Shown here piece by piece: positions 23,481 to 32,778 of a stretch of DNA of 64,000 nucleotides (its first letter is position 1; the number at the start of each line of letters is the position of its first letter). The translations under genes were made by a program, and so were the position numbers. Where the stretch lies: NCBI GenBank assembly GCA_030522415.1, contig CM060118.1, positions 17,830,651-17,894,650 of the forward strand, read 5' to 3'. The stretch comes from Channallabes apus (Eukaryota > Chordata > Actinopteri > Siluriformes > Clariidae). The notes below the pieces were generated by a model. That model was not told the origin of the DNA and ran no database searches. It was given only the letters and a program-made list of their open reading frames with translations.

Positions 23481-23945
23481 CAGTAGGGCTTATATGTGGA
23501 TATAAAGAAGCAATACAGGAGACCTATATGGCCTGTATATGCACATATATGCACCTCAATGTTGCCTACATGTGGCATATATACGCATATATGCAGCATA
23601 TATACGCATATATGCAGCATATATATTATCATATATGTGCATATATACTGCATATAGGTTTCATATATGCGCATATATCCTCATATTTACATTTACATTT
23701 AGGCATTTGGCAGACGCTCTTATCCAGAGCGACTTACATTTTTATCTCATTATACATCTGAGCAGTTGAGGGTTAAGGGCCTTGCTCAAGGGCCCAACAG
23801 TGGCAACTTGGTGGTTGTGGGGTTTGAACCTTAGTCCAATGCCTTAACCACTGAGCTACCCCTGGCCCCATATAGGTGCGGTTATATGCGCATATATACG
23901 GCATATAGGTTTCATATATGCGCATATATCCTCATATAGGTTCTT
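23481..23945. repeat. Degenerate tandem array of GCATATAT-type units
   Basis: Repeated variants of CATATATGCGCATATATCCT and GCAGCATATATACGCATATA run over about 280 bp and are split by a SINE insertion at 23687-23868. The array is strongly self-complementary. Reading frames across it are low-complexity artefacts on both strands. Confidence 0.8.
23687..23868 (-). mobile_element. tRNA-derived SINE with L2-type 3' stem-loop tail
   Basis: Read on the minus strand, it starts with a tRNA-like head: box A-like TAGCTCAGTGGTTAAGGC and box B-like GGTTCAAACC. It ends with CGCTCTGGATAAGAGCG, a stem-loop typical of L2-clade LINE tails, then an AAATGTAAATGTAAA tail. CATAT on both sides (23682-23686, 23869-23873) may be a short duplication. 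The tRNA-like part is promoter-derived and is not a functional tRNA. Confidence 0.8.
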
Positions 23946-24282
23946 TCCATGTGGGGCACGCACACTGCTCTGGGTCAGACACAGACAACGGGAAACAGGA
24001 ACTAAGGTCTCAAACAAATGCTTCCCAACAGAATACCGTAGGTCGCATCGCCAAAATTCTTTCACCGTGAGTGGCAGGAACTTCCAGACTACAACATATT
24101 GAATTCTCATGCCTGTAGAGTGTATTATAATGACGTGGCGACAGTGTAAAAACACCCTCCGATGTTAAATGCGAGCCGAAAATTGAGTACTTTTGAACGG
24201 CAAACAGGAATTAAGCTCTCAAGTGAGTAAACTAGACAGCAAGGTAAATACACAAAACTTACCGTCAAATGATTTTTTTCCC

Positions 24283-24285
<3 letters not shown>

Positions 24286-24334
<49 letters not shown>
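24286..24334. repeat. (TA)n microsatellite followed by T-run
   Basis: A TA run of about 49 bases, then a T-rich run to 24354. The CDS-like frames across it are spurious. Confidence 0.95.
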
Positions 24335-24339
<5 letters not shown>

Positions 24340-24770
24340 TTTTTTTTTTTTTTTAACACCATGGCAAACCTCTTGTAGTCAATTTTTGAACCTGTTTTAA
24401 ACACATACACACATGCATACACATTTTTATAGAAATGCACTTAGTTAATTTAATTTGCCTTACATTGTTGAATGAGGATGGGTTCCACAACCAAAAATCA
24501 ACATTGATTCAATGTTTGTCTTTTCAACACTGAAAAGCATTGAATTATCAACATTGATTCAACATTATTTAGCATTGAAAAATCAACCTCAACCAAAATG
24601 ATGATTCTGATGAAATTTCAACATTGAATCAATGTCACCTTGCTATCTGGGTTTCCATTACAGAAAATGAAAACTCCTTTGTGATTCCTCATGCATGTTG
24701 TTTTAGACCTTTATAATTATTATGCCATCATCACTCAGCGAAGTTTGGCCCATAATTTGTTAACTACTAA

Positions 24771-24917
24771 TACCCCTATCTCACCTACGCAGTTTCGCGC
24801 AGTGGTCGTGAGTCCGGTTCATCATGATTCACCACGAGCTTTGGCGCTGTGATTAGGTTTCCATCTTTCTGCGTGTCAGTCCTTGCATAGTCAAACTGCA
24901 TAGGTGAGATAGGTGTA
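24771..24917. mobile_element. 147-bp MITE in the hAT body
   Basis: Arms of 25 bases (24771-24795 and 24893-24917) are inverted repeats: CCCTATCTCACCTACGCAGT against the inverse of ACTGCATAGGTGAGATAGG. The ends read TA-CCCCTATC and GATAGGTG-TA, which fits a TA duplication of the Tc1/mariner type. Confidence 0.6.
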
Positions 24918-25326
24918 TATCTTGTAGGACGACTTTCATACATGCACACTAACGGATTGGGAATCACTGCTGTTTGGCTCACGGATTACATAAATTGTCT
25001 GAATAACATTTTTGAAAAAATAACTAAATAAGTGAGTACTAAAATGGCGGACCTAACGCATTAGATTACTCATTACATCAAAAAAGTAATCCAAGTACAG
25101 TGGAACCTTGGATTACAAGTAACGTGGTTTACGAGCGTTCCGCAAGACGAGCAAAGCTTTTAATAAATTTTTACTTGAAAACAAGCGTTGTCTTGGTTTA
25201 CAAGCACCGAGCACACATCACAACTGAGCCAATGGTTTTTCTCTCTCTTGCACTGCAGAATTGTAGGTAATCATCTCTCCTGCTGGATGAATACACACAC
25301 ACAGACACACACGCCCTGAATTAAAC

Positions 25327-25610
25327 AGCTCCTCACCTTTGAAAACAGTCACGACAGAACAGAGTTTGTGTGTTTGTTTCCTGAGAGGAGTGGGGCTGTA
25401 AACCCGTGTGTCTGTGTAAGGCAGAGAGTGTGTGTGTTTTGTTTGGAAACCTGAGAGGAGGGGGGCTGTAAACGCGAGTGAGTGTGTGTACTTATTCATT
25501 TACACCAACACATACACACACCCTCGCGTTTACAGCCCCCCTTCTCTCAGGTTTCAAACAAACACACAGCAACTCTTCTCTGTCGCGATTGTTTTCAAAG
25601 GTGAGGAGCT
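25327..25610. repeat. Double inverted repeat within the Tigger-like element
   Basis: AGCTCCTCACCTTTGAAAAC at 25327 is the inverse of the segment ending GTGAGGAGCT at 25610. Inside, CCTGAGAGGAGGGGGGCTGT (25451) pairs with the inverse at 25527-25556. The Harbinger insertion lies 1 bp beyond the right arm. Confidence 0.75.
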
Positions 25611-26237
25611 GGGGGGTGTTCCAGAAAGCAGGTTATGTGACATACAGTACCCGGATAAGTTTAAGAGTAAGTTAGTGGATAACCTCAACTTCCGGTTCCA
25701 AAAACGGAGGTAACTTTCTGGGTATGTATGTAACCATAGCAACTTACTCTCTGAAGATAACCTGCTCGGTAGCAGGTTATGTTCCAGGGTAAGTTTGTTT
25801 CAGAAGCTTAGTGAGCATGGCGTGCCCTTTTGATGAGGATCCTGTGGACGTGGAGGCACAGATTACAGGCGCCGGGAGAGAGTTATAAGACCGCGTATTG
25901 ATGTGTTTTCATTTGCGAATGATTATTTAAAAGAGCGTTATCGGTTTTCAAGGGAATCGTTAATTTACTTAACACATCTCCTGAAACCGCATATTGTACA
26001 TGTCACAAACCGCAGGTCTGCGCTTAGCACAGAAAATATTCTGTGCATAGCACTTCGGTTTTTTGCGTCAGGGCATTTTCTGTACAATGTGGGTGATGCA
26101 GAGCATGTGGGAAAGGCAACTGTGTGTAGAGCCGTTCGTACAGTGTCTGGCACTTAAGCACTTTTTAGACTCATGTGTACAGTTCCCTGGCCATAAACCT
26201 CTCCACATTATTAAAGAGGAGTTCCACAGAGTGGCAG

Positions 26238-26420
26238 TTCTCTTTCAAGCATAGGTTTCGGTGTCTCACTATGGGATACGCCCCTTCCGCGTATTCTTCA
26301 GAAGCCCAACCCCAATTGGCTGGCAGATGTGACGTCGTGTCCTGGCGTGGCCTTCCCCCCCCCGTATAAAGGGGGCAGCACGACGTCACTTCGCTATTCA
26401 AAAACCTCTTCTCGCTTCAC
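26238..26420 (+). repeat. Left inverted terminal repeat of the DIRS element
   Basis: From GGTGTCTCACTATGGGATAC onward it is nearly the reverse complement of 31530-31705. The extreme tip (26238-26260) differs from the right tip, as expected for DIRS ends. A run of C residues precedes the TATA-like box. Confidence 0.9.
26365..26370 (+). promoter_or_regulatory. TATA-like box in the DIRS 5' terminal repeat
   Basis: CCCGTATAAAGGGGG lies 71 bp upstream of the gag ATG. A TGACGT motif occurs on each side of it (26330 and 26387). The same box is present inverted in the right terminal repeat. Promoter activity is inferred from position. Confidence 0.6.
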
Positions 26421-26440
26421 ACCAGAAGCCTATCTTTATA

Positions 26441-28000
26441 ATGGCTGCAGCAATGCAGACGGCTACGGCTAGGGAAGGAGGAGACGCGCGACTCTGCGTT
26501 TGCGGAAATAAAATATCGGGCAAGGACTCACACCAGGTCTGCTCGGCTTGTCTTGGGCTGAAACACGCCCAACTGGCGGTCGACAACCCCGGTGCCTGCG
26601 AGCACTGCGCGCGCTTCACGAAGAAGAGTCTTCGTCGCAGGCTAGCGCGCCAAGCTAGCCTGTCAGGCCTCGACCCGCTTCTTTCGCCTAGCCCCACTCC
26701 AGCTACCACCCCACAGGTATCCATCCCTGTAGAGCTGCCCACCACAGCAGCTTTATCGTGGGGCGAACAGCTCGACGCCTGCGCTCCTCTGCCCGGTGTG
26801 CTCAGCACTGATGAGGAGGAAGGCGAGCTCGTGTTTGAGGAAGACGGCCAGTCCGACTTTCTCCTATCGGAGGAGGAGGAGGAGTTCGAGGACTCCCCTT
26901 TCCTCCCACCCGTGCACTCGGAGCAACTTCTTGCCACGACGGGAGCCGCTGGAGCTATGGACGGGGCACCATCCCCGGTCCTTAGCGTCGACCTACAGGA
27001 CGTGTGCAAACGCGCCGCGGAGAAGCTCGACATCCAGTGGCCAAACGTGGTAGCGGAGACTGTAAAGTCTCGCTACGAGGGCAAGAGGCTGCCGAGAGCG
27101 AAACGGGCGGCACGGCAGCTCCTTCCAGTCTTCCCAGAGCTCTTGGAGGAGCTCGCGGTGACATGGAAGGATAAACCTTTCACTAGCAAGGTGCCAGTGC
27201 AGGGAGGGTCTGCACTGGACGTGGACGGGATGGAAAAGGCAGGACTTTTCAGGATGCCCCCCATGGAAGAGCTAGTGGCTGCGCACCTGCTCCCGAGACA
27301 CGCGGCGGCTGTAAATCCGTCGCTGCCATCGAAGGCAGAGCGCTTTCAGTCAAGCATGACTGAACGCGCATACAAGGCAGTCGCGCTCTGTGCCAGAGCC
27401 CTAAATGCAACCTCCCTGCTGACCGCTTACCAGGCGGAGCTGCAGGACGAAGCCTCGACCACACCAGGTCAGACACATTGGGAGGAGATCTGTGTCGTTA
27501 CAGACCTCTCCCTGAGGCTTCAGAGGTGTGCGGTGCAAGCCGCGGGGAAGGCTATGGCCACTATGGTCATCCAGGAACGAGGACGGTGGCTCAATCTGAC
27601 AAATCTCTCTGACAGAGAGAAAGAGTCAATCCTGGATGCACCGGTGGTGGCAGAAGGCATCTTCGGCTCGGCTTTAAGTCGCATGCAGAAGAGATGCGAG
27701 GAGAAGAAGCGGGATGACGAAGCGCTACAGCTCTGCATGCCCAGGAAGACGCAAGCAGCACCCCCGCCGTTTCGTCAGTCCTTTGCGCAGGTCACAGCCC
27801 GCCCTCCCCCCAGCTATCGCATTCCAAAACGGCAGAGACCGACGACGAGTGCAGCTGGCCAAACCGGGGTCGTGGAGCAGAGAGCTCCCTGGCAGAGAAA
27901 GAGCTATCAGCCAGCGGCAGCTCAAACGACCCAGCCTGCGCCTCAGCCTCACCCTCAACCCCAACTTCAGGGAGTGAGGAGGAAGAAGAAGGCCGTTTGA
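26441..28000 (+). CDS. gag: DIRS Gag-like protein, 519 residues
   Basis: This is a structural protein of the DIRS element, thought by analogy to bind and package element RNA. The ATG at 26441 is the first after the terminal repeat, and the frame is open to 28000. Residues about 18-60 form a Cys/His-rich module (LCVCGNKISGKDSHQVCSAC then CEHC) that may bind zinc. Acidic stretches follow (STDEEEGELVFEEDG, residues about 124-150). A conserved central helix-rich region includes FQSSMTERAYKAVALCARAL and RGRWLNLTNLSDREKESILD. The C-terminus is rich in Pro, Gln and Arg and ends RRKKKAV, possibly for nucleic-acid binding. The degenerate DIRS copy at 3221-7802 carries homologous blocks. Confidence 0.88.
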   Translation: MAAAMQTATAREGGDARLCVCGNKISGKDSHQVCSACLGLKHAQLAVDNPGACEHCARFTKKSLRRRLARQASLSGLDPLLSPSPTPATTPQVSIPVELPTTAALSWGEQLDACAPLPGVLSTDEEEGELVFEEDGQSDFLLSEEEEEFEDSPFLPPVHSEQLLATTGAAGAMDGAPSPVLSVDLQDVCKRAAEKLDIQWPNVVAETVKSRYEGKRLPRAKRAARQLLPVFPELLEELAVTWKDKPFTSKVPVQGGSALDVDGMEKAGLFRMPPMEELVAAHLLPRHAAAVNPSLPSKAERFQSSMTERAYKAVALCARALNATSLLTAYQAELQDEASTTPGQTHWEEICVVTDLSLRLQRCAVQAAGKAMATMVIQERGRWLNLTNLSDREKESILDAPVVAEGIFGSALSRMQKRCEEKKRDDEALQLCMPRKTQAAPPPFRQSFAQVTARPPPSYRIPKRQRPTTSAAGQTGVVEQRAPWQRKSYQPAAAQTTQPAPQPHPQPQLQGVRRKKKAV

Positions 28001-28247
28001 CGGGGTCTTTCGTCAGGGAGGGAACCGACAGCACCACAGTTCGCTAGTTCCCGACCCTCACAAAGTTCTAAGGACAAGTTCCAGAGTCCGCAATTGTTCT
28101 GTGTGGCGGGGAGAGCCCGGCAGGGCAAAGGGAAGAGTGGCAGTGAAGAGGAAATGGGACAGTGCAGTGGTGTGCACGCAGCAATGTGTCACAAGCACAG
28201 GCTACACTCAAAACCAAATAAAGTTTTCACTGTACCCCCCAAAAAAT

Positions 28248-30307
28248 ATGTTACAAAAAATATCTCCCCAAAAAATGTTGAAAAACATGACAATAAAGCA
28301 CAATATAACATCGCCTCGGGGAGCTTTCGCTCTCACAGAGGCGATGGGGCGCACAGACACTGTCACAGCGCTAAGTGCTCGCGCATGCGCAGTACAGGCC
28401 ACGGAACAGTTCAAGATTCAGCCGCACGATGGCGCCAAAACACTGCAGATAAGCAGTTGGCGAAAATGCACACAGTCCCGCTGGGTATTGAAAACAATAC
28501 AATTCGGGTACAGACTGCAATTCGCGGTTTCCCCCCCAGCCTTCAGAGGGATAATTCATTCCCAGGTGCGAGGGGAACTGAAACAGGTCCTTCAAGAGGA
28601 AATTTCCTCTCTGTTGAACAAAAGGGCAATAAGAGTGGTTCCACCAGAAGAGAGCCACAGCGGGTTTTACTCGAGATACTTTCTCGTTCCAAAGAAAGGG
28701 ACTCAAACCCTCCGCCCGATACTAGATCTGCGCGCGCTGAATGTATACCTAAAGAAATACAAGTTCAGAATGCTCACTCACTCTACACTCCTGAAAATAG
28801 TGCGCCAGGGAGATTGGTTTACATCGATCGACCTGAAGGACGCATATTTTCACATAAACATATACCCACCCCACAGGAAGTTTCTGAGATTTGCCTTCCT
28901 TGGTGTGGTATACGAATATCTGGTGCTACCATTCGGCTTGTCCCTCAGTCCCAGAGTATTTGTGAAATGCACAGAAGCAGCACTGACTCCGCTCAGAGAA
29001 AAAGGCATTCGTCTCGCTACTTACATAGACGACTGGCTCGTGACAGCCCGCTCGGAACAGGAAGCGAGAGAACACACAGCTATGCTTATGGAACACATAC
29101 ACGAGCTGGGGCTAAGATTAAACACAGAAAAGAGTGTTTTAATTCCCACACAATCCATAACGTATCTGGGACTGGCGCTGGACTCAGTGAAGTTCAGAGC
29201 ACGACTCTCCACAGACAGGGTGAAAAGATTCACCTCCTGCATGACACAATTTCAGAGAGAACACAAAGTTTGCTTTCGCACATGCCTCAGACTACTAGGA
29301 CTGATGGCATCAGCCCTGATGGTTATTCCCCTAGGCAGACTGCATATGAGGGAATTTCAACGCTGGGTGGCGTCTCAGGGGCTGGACCCAGCACGTCACT
29401 CACGGAGAAGGGTAAGAGTGACGTCAGAGGCGGTTCTAGCACTACGCCAGTGGAGACACCCGAATTTCCTGATCGAAGGGGTCGCCATGGGCGTGGTCCG
29501 ACACAGAAAGATGATAACAACGGATGCGTCGTTATCCGGTTGGGGGGGCATTCACGAGGGCAGAATAGTGAATGGGAGATGGGGTCAGCACATGACCAAT
29601 CTTCACATAAACTATCTGGAAATGCTAGCTGTCTTTCTGACACTAAAACATTTTCTTCCTTTTCTGAGAGGAAATCATGTTCTTGTGAGAACGGACAACA
29701 CTACAGTTGTAGCGTACATAAATCGTCAGGGGGGCCTCAGATCACTTCTGCTGCACACGCTAGCACGCAGACTGATTTTATGGGGCAGTGTCAACCTTTT
29801 ATCCCTGAGAGCGACACACGTACAGGGTGTGATGAATCGGGCGCAGATCTGCTGTCCAGGGGAAATCCCTCCTATGGGGAGTGGAAACTGAACAGCGAAG
29901 TGATCGAACAGATCTGGAGCATATATGGCAGAGCGACAGTGGATCTGTTCGCGTCCAAAGACAACGCCCAATGTCACCTGTTTTTTTCCCTGAAGGACCG
30001 GAGCGCGCCCCTGGGGATAGATGCGCTAGCACACGAGTGGCCTCGCACTCTCCTATACGCGTTCCCGCCAATAGCGCTGATAGCACCAACTCTCTGCAGA
30101 GTAAGAGAGGAAGGTCTGAAAATAATACTAATAGCTCCGAGATGGCCAGGGAAACACTGGCTTGCGGAGATCATGCATATGCTAGACGGCGAACCGTGGT
30201 CTCTCCCGCAGCGCAGAGACCTCCTGTCACAGGAGGGGGGGGAGATCTTCCACCCTCACCCGGAACGACTGGCACTATGGGCCTGGCCGGTGAGTGGTAC
30301 AATTTAA
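28248..30307 (+). pseudogene. DIRS reverse transcriptase/RNase H with one frameshift
   Basis: The frame is open from about 28101 without an ATG; the first ATG is at 28248, and conserved sequence begins near 28500, so the true start is uncertain. The polymerase domain shows FLVPKKGTQTLRPILDLRAL, WFTSIDLKDAYFHI (first catalytic Asp), LVLPFGLSLSPRVF and ATYIDDWLVTA (catalytic YIDD). RNase H follows with MITTDASLSGWGG, NYLEMLAVFLTLKHF and VLVRTDNTTVVAYINRQGG. Near 29840 one base appears lost after GVMNR. The frame that starts at GADLLSRGNPS continues to 30307 through the conserved C-terminal region (VDLFASKDNAQCHLFFS, LYAFPPIALIAP, IAPRWPGKHW). DIRS elements commonly carry a methyltransferase-like domain in this region, but I cannot confirm one. 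Confidence 0.88.
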
Positions 30308-31332
30308 GTAAGACTGGCCTGCCTGACAGTGTCATCAAGACTATACAGAACGCCAGAGCAGCATCGACTAGGTCTCTCTACGACTGCAAATGGAATGTGT
30401 TTGAGCGCTGGTGCACAGCTAGGCATGAGATTCCCTTTCAGTGTTCAGTGGCAGTGATTCTCTCATTTCTGCAGGAAATGATAGAGAAAGGCAGAGCGTT
30501 CTCAACCATAAAAGTGTTTCTGGCTGCTATATCTGCGTGCCACATTGGTTGGGATAATAAAACGGTGGGCCAACATCCTTTGATATGCAGATTCATGAAG
30601 GGCGCGCGCCGCGCCTTGCCAGTGTCAAAACCACTTACCCCATCATGGGACCTGGGATTGGTGCTTGATGCATTATCCACGTCCCCATTTGAACCGCTAG
30701 ACAAGATTGATTTCAAGGCACTGTCCTTCAAGACTGCGCTATTGATTGCCTTGGTCTCAGCGAAGCGCGTGAGTGAGATTCATGCGTTTTCTGTGCATCC
30801 AGCATGTTTACAGTTCATGTCTGGAGATGCAGGAGTAGTTATGAAACCTAATCCCGCATTCATGCCTAAGGTCATTAATGCTATAAGCCCTTTTGAGCTG
30901 AGGGCCTTCCATCCTCCCCCTTTTGCATCATCAGAGCAGCAAAAGTTGAATACACTGTGCCCAGTGCGCGCTTTACGCATCTATACAGAGCGAACCAGAG
31001 GTTTAAGGGAGAGCGATCAGCTGTTCGTTTCTTGGGTGAAACCTCGCACGGGGAAGCCGATCACTAAGCAACGTTTATCGCATTGGATAGTGGAGGCTAT
31101 TTCGCTGGCATACTCCAGTAAGGGTCTCGAACCCCCAACTGGTTTACGCGCGCACTCAACAAGGGGAATGTCAAGTTCATGGGCTCTATTTAAAGGAGTC
31201 ACATTACAGGATATCTGTGAAGCGGCGAACTGGTCATCGCCGCACACATTCGCCAGATTTTATAAATTAGATGTTACAGCTCATCTTCTAGCTCACGCAG
31301 TACTGAGTGTAAGCACAGAACCTACGAACTAA
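30277..31332 (+). CDS. DIRS tyrosine recombinase, intact, 351 residues
   Basis: This enzyme integrates the circular DNA intermediate by a cut-and-rejoin mechanism without target duplication. I choose the ATG at 30277 because the 132 residues upstream in this frame are the shadow of the polymerase C-terminus, which overlaps by about 30 bases. The N-terminal core-binding domain includes LPDSVIKTIQNARAASTRSL and TIKVFLAAISACHIG. The catalytic residues are all visible: Arg in LVSAKRVSEIHAF, His-x-x-Arg in LRAHSTRGMSSS, and the nucleophile Tyr in TFARFYKLDV. There is no stop or frameshift. Confidence 0.93.
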   Translation: MGLAGEWYNLSKTGLPDSVIKTIQNARAASTRSLYDCKWNVFERWCTARHEIPFQCSVAVILSFLQEMIEKGRAFSTIKVFLAAISACHIGWDNKTVGQHPLICRFMKGARRALPVSKPLTPSWDLGLVLDALSTSPFEPLDKIDFKALSFKTALLIALVSAKRVSEIHAFSVHPACLQFMSGDAGVVMKPNPAFMPKVINAISPFELRAFHPPPFASSEQQKLNTLCPVRALRIYTERTRGLRESDQLFVSWVKPRTGKPITKQRLSHWIVEAISLAYSSKGLEPPTGLRAHSTRGMSSSWALFKGVTLQDICEAANWSSPHTFARFYKLDVTAHLLAHAVLSVSTEPTN

Positions 31333-31408
31333 ATTCGTTCAGCCCTGAATGTGTTGGTTATGGTTGGCAGACTTCAAGACAGGCTATCTGACAATACGGG
31401 AGTTAGGA

Positions 31409-31504
31409 TATCCCATAGTGAGACACCGAAACGTATGCTTGAAAGAGAACAATAGGTTACTTGCGTAACCCCGGTTCTCTGATAGCATTAAGTGAGGTGT
31501 CTCA
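31409..31504 (+). repeat. Internal complementary region of the DIRS element
   Basis: 31409-31449 is the reverse complement of the left tip (26238-26278, one mismatch seen), and 31450-31504 is the reverse complement of the right tip (31700-31754). The join at 31449/31450 (GAAAGAGAA then CAATAGGTT) reproduces the end-to-end circle junction without an extra base. In the DIRS model this region templates closing of the circle. Confidence 0.9.
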
Positions 31505-31529
31505 CCAGATCACCCTCCTTGCTGTGTGA

Positions 31530-31754
31530 AGCGAGGAAGAGGTTGCTTGTTTTGAATAGCGAAGTGACGTCGTGCTGCCCCCTTTATACGGGGGGGGGGA
31601 AGGCCACGCCAGGACACGACGTCACATCTGCCAGCCAATTGGGGCTGGCGTAATGTAATAGGGCTTCTGAAGAATACGCGGAAGGGGCGTATCCCATAGT
31701 GAGACACCTCACTTAATGCTATCAGAGAACCGGGGTTACGCAAGTAACCTATTG
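31530..31754 (-). repeat. Right inverted terminal repeat of the DIRS element
   Basis: Reverse complement of the left terminal repeat, with an extra stretch of about 14 bases (near 31648) and its own tip (31706-31754). It includes the inverted TATA-like box near 31585. Confidence 0.9.
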
Positions 31755-32778
31755 GTTTGTCCTTTGTAGTAAAATCTATGACGCACATTTAATATGTAGA
31801 TATACTATTTATATACATGTATTCATCCTGCATACACACACTTGATCCTTGCATATATGCCTTTGTATTTCAGGGTTTCCAAATGTAATTGGGTGCATTG
31901 ATGGCACCCACATTCCTATTAAAGCTCCTTCAATAAATGAGGGAGACTATGTTAATAGGAAATCTATTCATAGCATCAATGTACAGGTAACAGTGTGTCC
32001 TTAATTTTTTGCCTTGTTAGAATCATTAAACTCATTACTTTTTTTCCACTAAATAGGTAATATGTGAGGCAACCCACATTATTACTAATGTTGAGGCCAA
32101 ATGGCCAGGATCTGTGCATGATGCCAGAATTTTCCGGGAGTCATCATTATGCCAGACATTTCAGCAGGGCATGTTTTGTGTTATACATTTAAATTTTTAC
32201 AAAATTGCATTGTACACTTGAAACATTACAGGACACTTGAATCATTACAGGACAGTTCAATGGTTACTTGCTGGGGGACAGAGGATACCCTTGTCTGCCC
32301 TATTTAATGACACCCTACCCTGAACCTGATCCTGGACCACAGACACGCTTTAACCTGGCTCACAGCCGAACACGGGCAAAGGTGGAGATGACCATAGGGA
32401 TCCTAAAGTCAAGGTTTCAGTGTCTGCGTGGGCTCCGGGTCAGTCCAGAGAGGGCATGCGACATCATAGTGGCTTGTGTTGTGCTTCACAACATTGCCAC
32501 GATAAGAGGAGAGAGCCACCCTCCTTGTATCGAAGAGGATGGCGTAGAGGAACCTCTACAAATTTGTGCACATAGAGATGGAAAACTTTTGAGAGACAGG
32601 ATTTGTCAAAGTTTCTTTTATTAAATTTTTTTTAGTGGTCTGCTGTTCACTGTGGTTCATTTCTTTATTTCCTGAAAAACAATGAAAGTAAAATTAAATA
32701 AAATGTGGTGTTAATACATTGCTTTATATACACACCACTTTTAACATGCAACAGATTCATATTTACACAAGTTCTCAC

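Larger units (their letters stand above)
17211..24651. mobile_element. Element with CCCAGATAGCA termini, superfamily uncertain
   Basis: It begins CCCAGATAGCAGAAC and ends ACCTTGCTATCTGGG, an 11-bp inverted terminus. Both subterminal regions are filled with variants of CAACATTGAATCAATGTTGA (17220-17450, 24490-24640). TTT lies on both sides (17208-17210, 24652-24654), and removing the element leaves a smooth hAT sequence. The interior contains a Tc1 copy, a tRNA SINE, a piggyBac-type coding relic and unassigned repeats. Whether the piggyBac relic belongs to this element is unknown, because the flanks are not TTAA. Confidence 0.65.
26238..31754 (+). mobile_element. Nearly intact DIRS-type retrotransposon
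   Basis: The element runs from TTCTCTTTCAAGCAT to GTAACCTATTG and has no target duplication. It contains inverted ends, gag (26441-28000), reverse transcriptase/RNase H (28248-30307), tyrosine recombinase (30277-31332) and an internal complementary region (31409-31504). DIRS elements replicate through a circular intermediate that a tyrosine recombinase integrates. The G+C content and codon use differ sharply from the AT-rich surroundings, indicating an independent and fairly recent arrival. One frameshift near 29840 is the only clear lesion. Confidence 0.93.
25817..32624 (+). pseudogene. HARBI1-like DDE transposase, split by a DIRS insertion
   Basis: This would encode the nuclease of the Harbinger element. 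Exon 1 (25817-26237) starts MACPFDEDPVDVEAQ, shifts frame near 25880, continues FSFANDYLKERYRFSRESLI, and shifts again near 26145 before LALKHFLDSCVQFPGHKPLH. It ends in GTGGCAG, where the DIRS element begins. Exon 2 (31874-31986) holds [16 protein letters not shown] with the first catalytic Asp. Exon 3 (32057-32168) holds AKWPGSVHDARIFRES with the second. Exon 4 (32251-32624) holds LGDRGYPCLPYL and SRTRAKVEMTIGILKSRF with the Glu. The third intron starts GC rather than GT. Two frameshifts plus a 5.5-kb insertion at the first donor make it inactive. Confidence 0.88.

Noticed and set aside
23393..23769. Tyr/Ile/His/Cys-rich frames on both strands
   Set aside because: They translate the GCATATAT tandem array.
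28094..29830. Reading frame parallel to the DIRS polymerase over its first two thirds
   Set aside because: It has no recognisable motif there and starts without an ATG. It only becomes meaningful after the frameshift near 29840, where it continues the polymerase C-terminus.
29881..30276. N-terminal extension of the DIRS recombinase
   Set aside because: No ATG at its start, and its sequence is the shadow of the conserved polymerase C-terminal region. The ATG at 30277 fits better.
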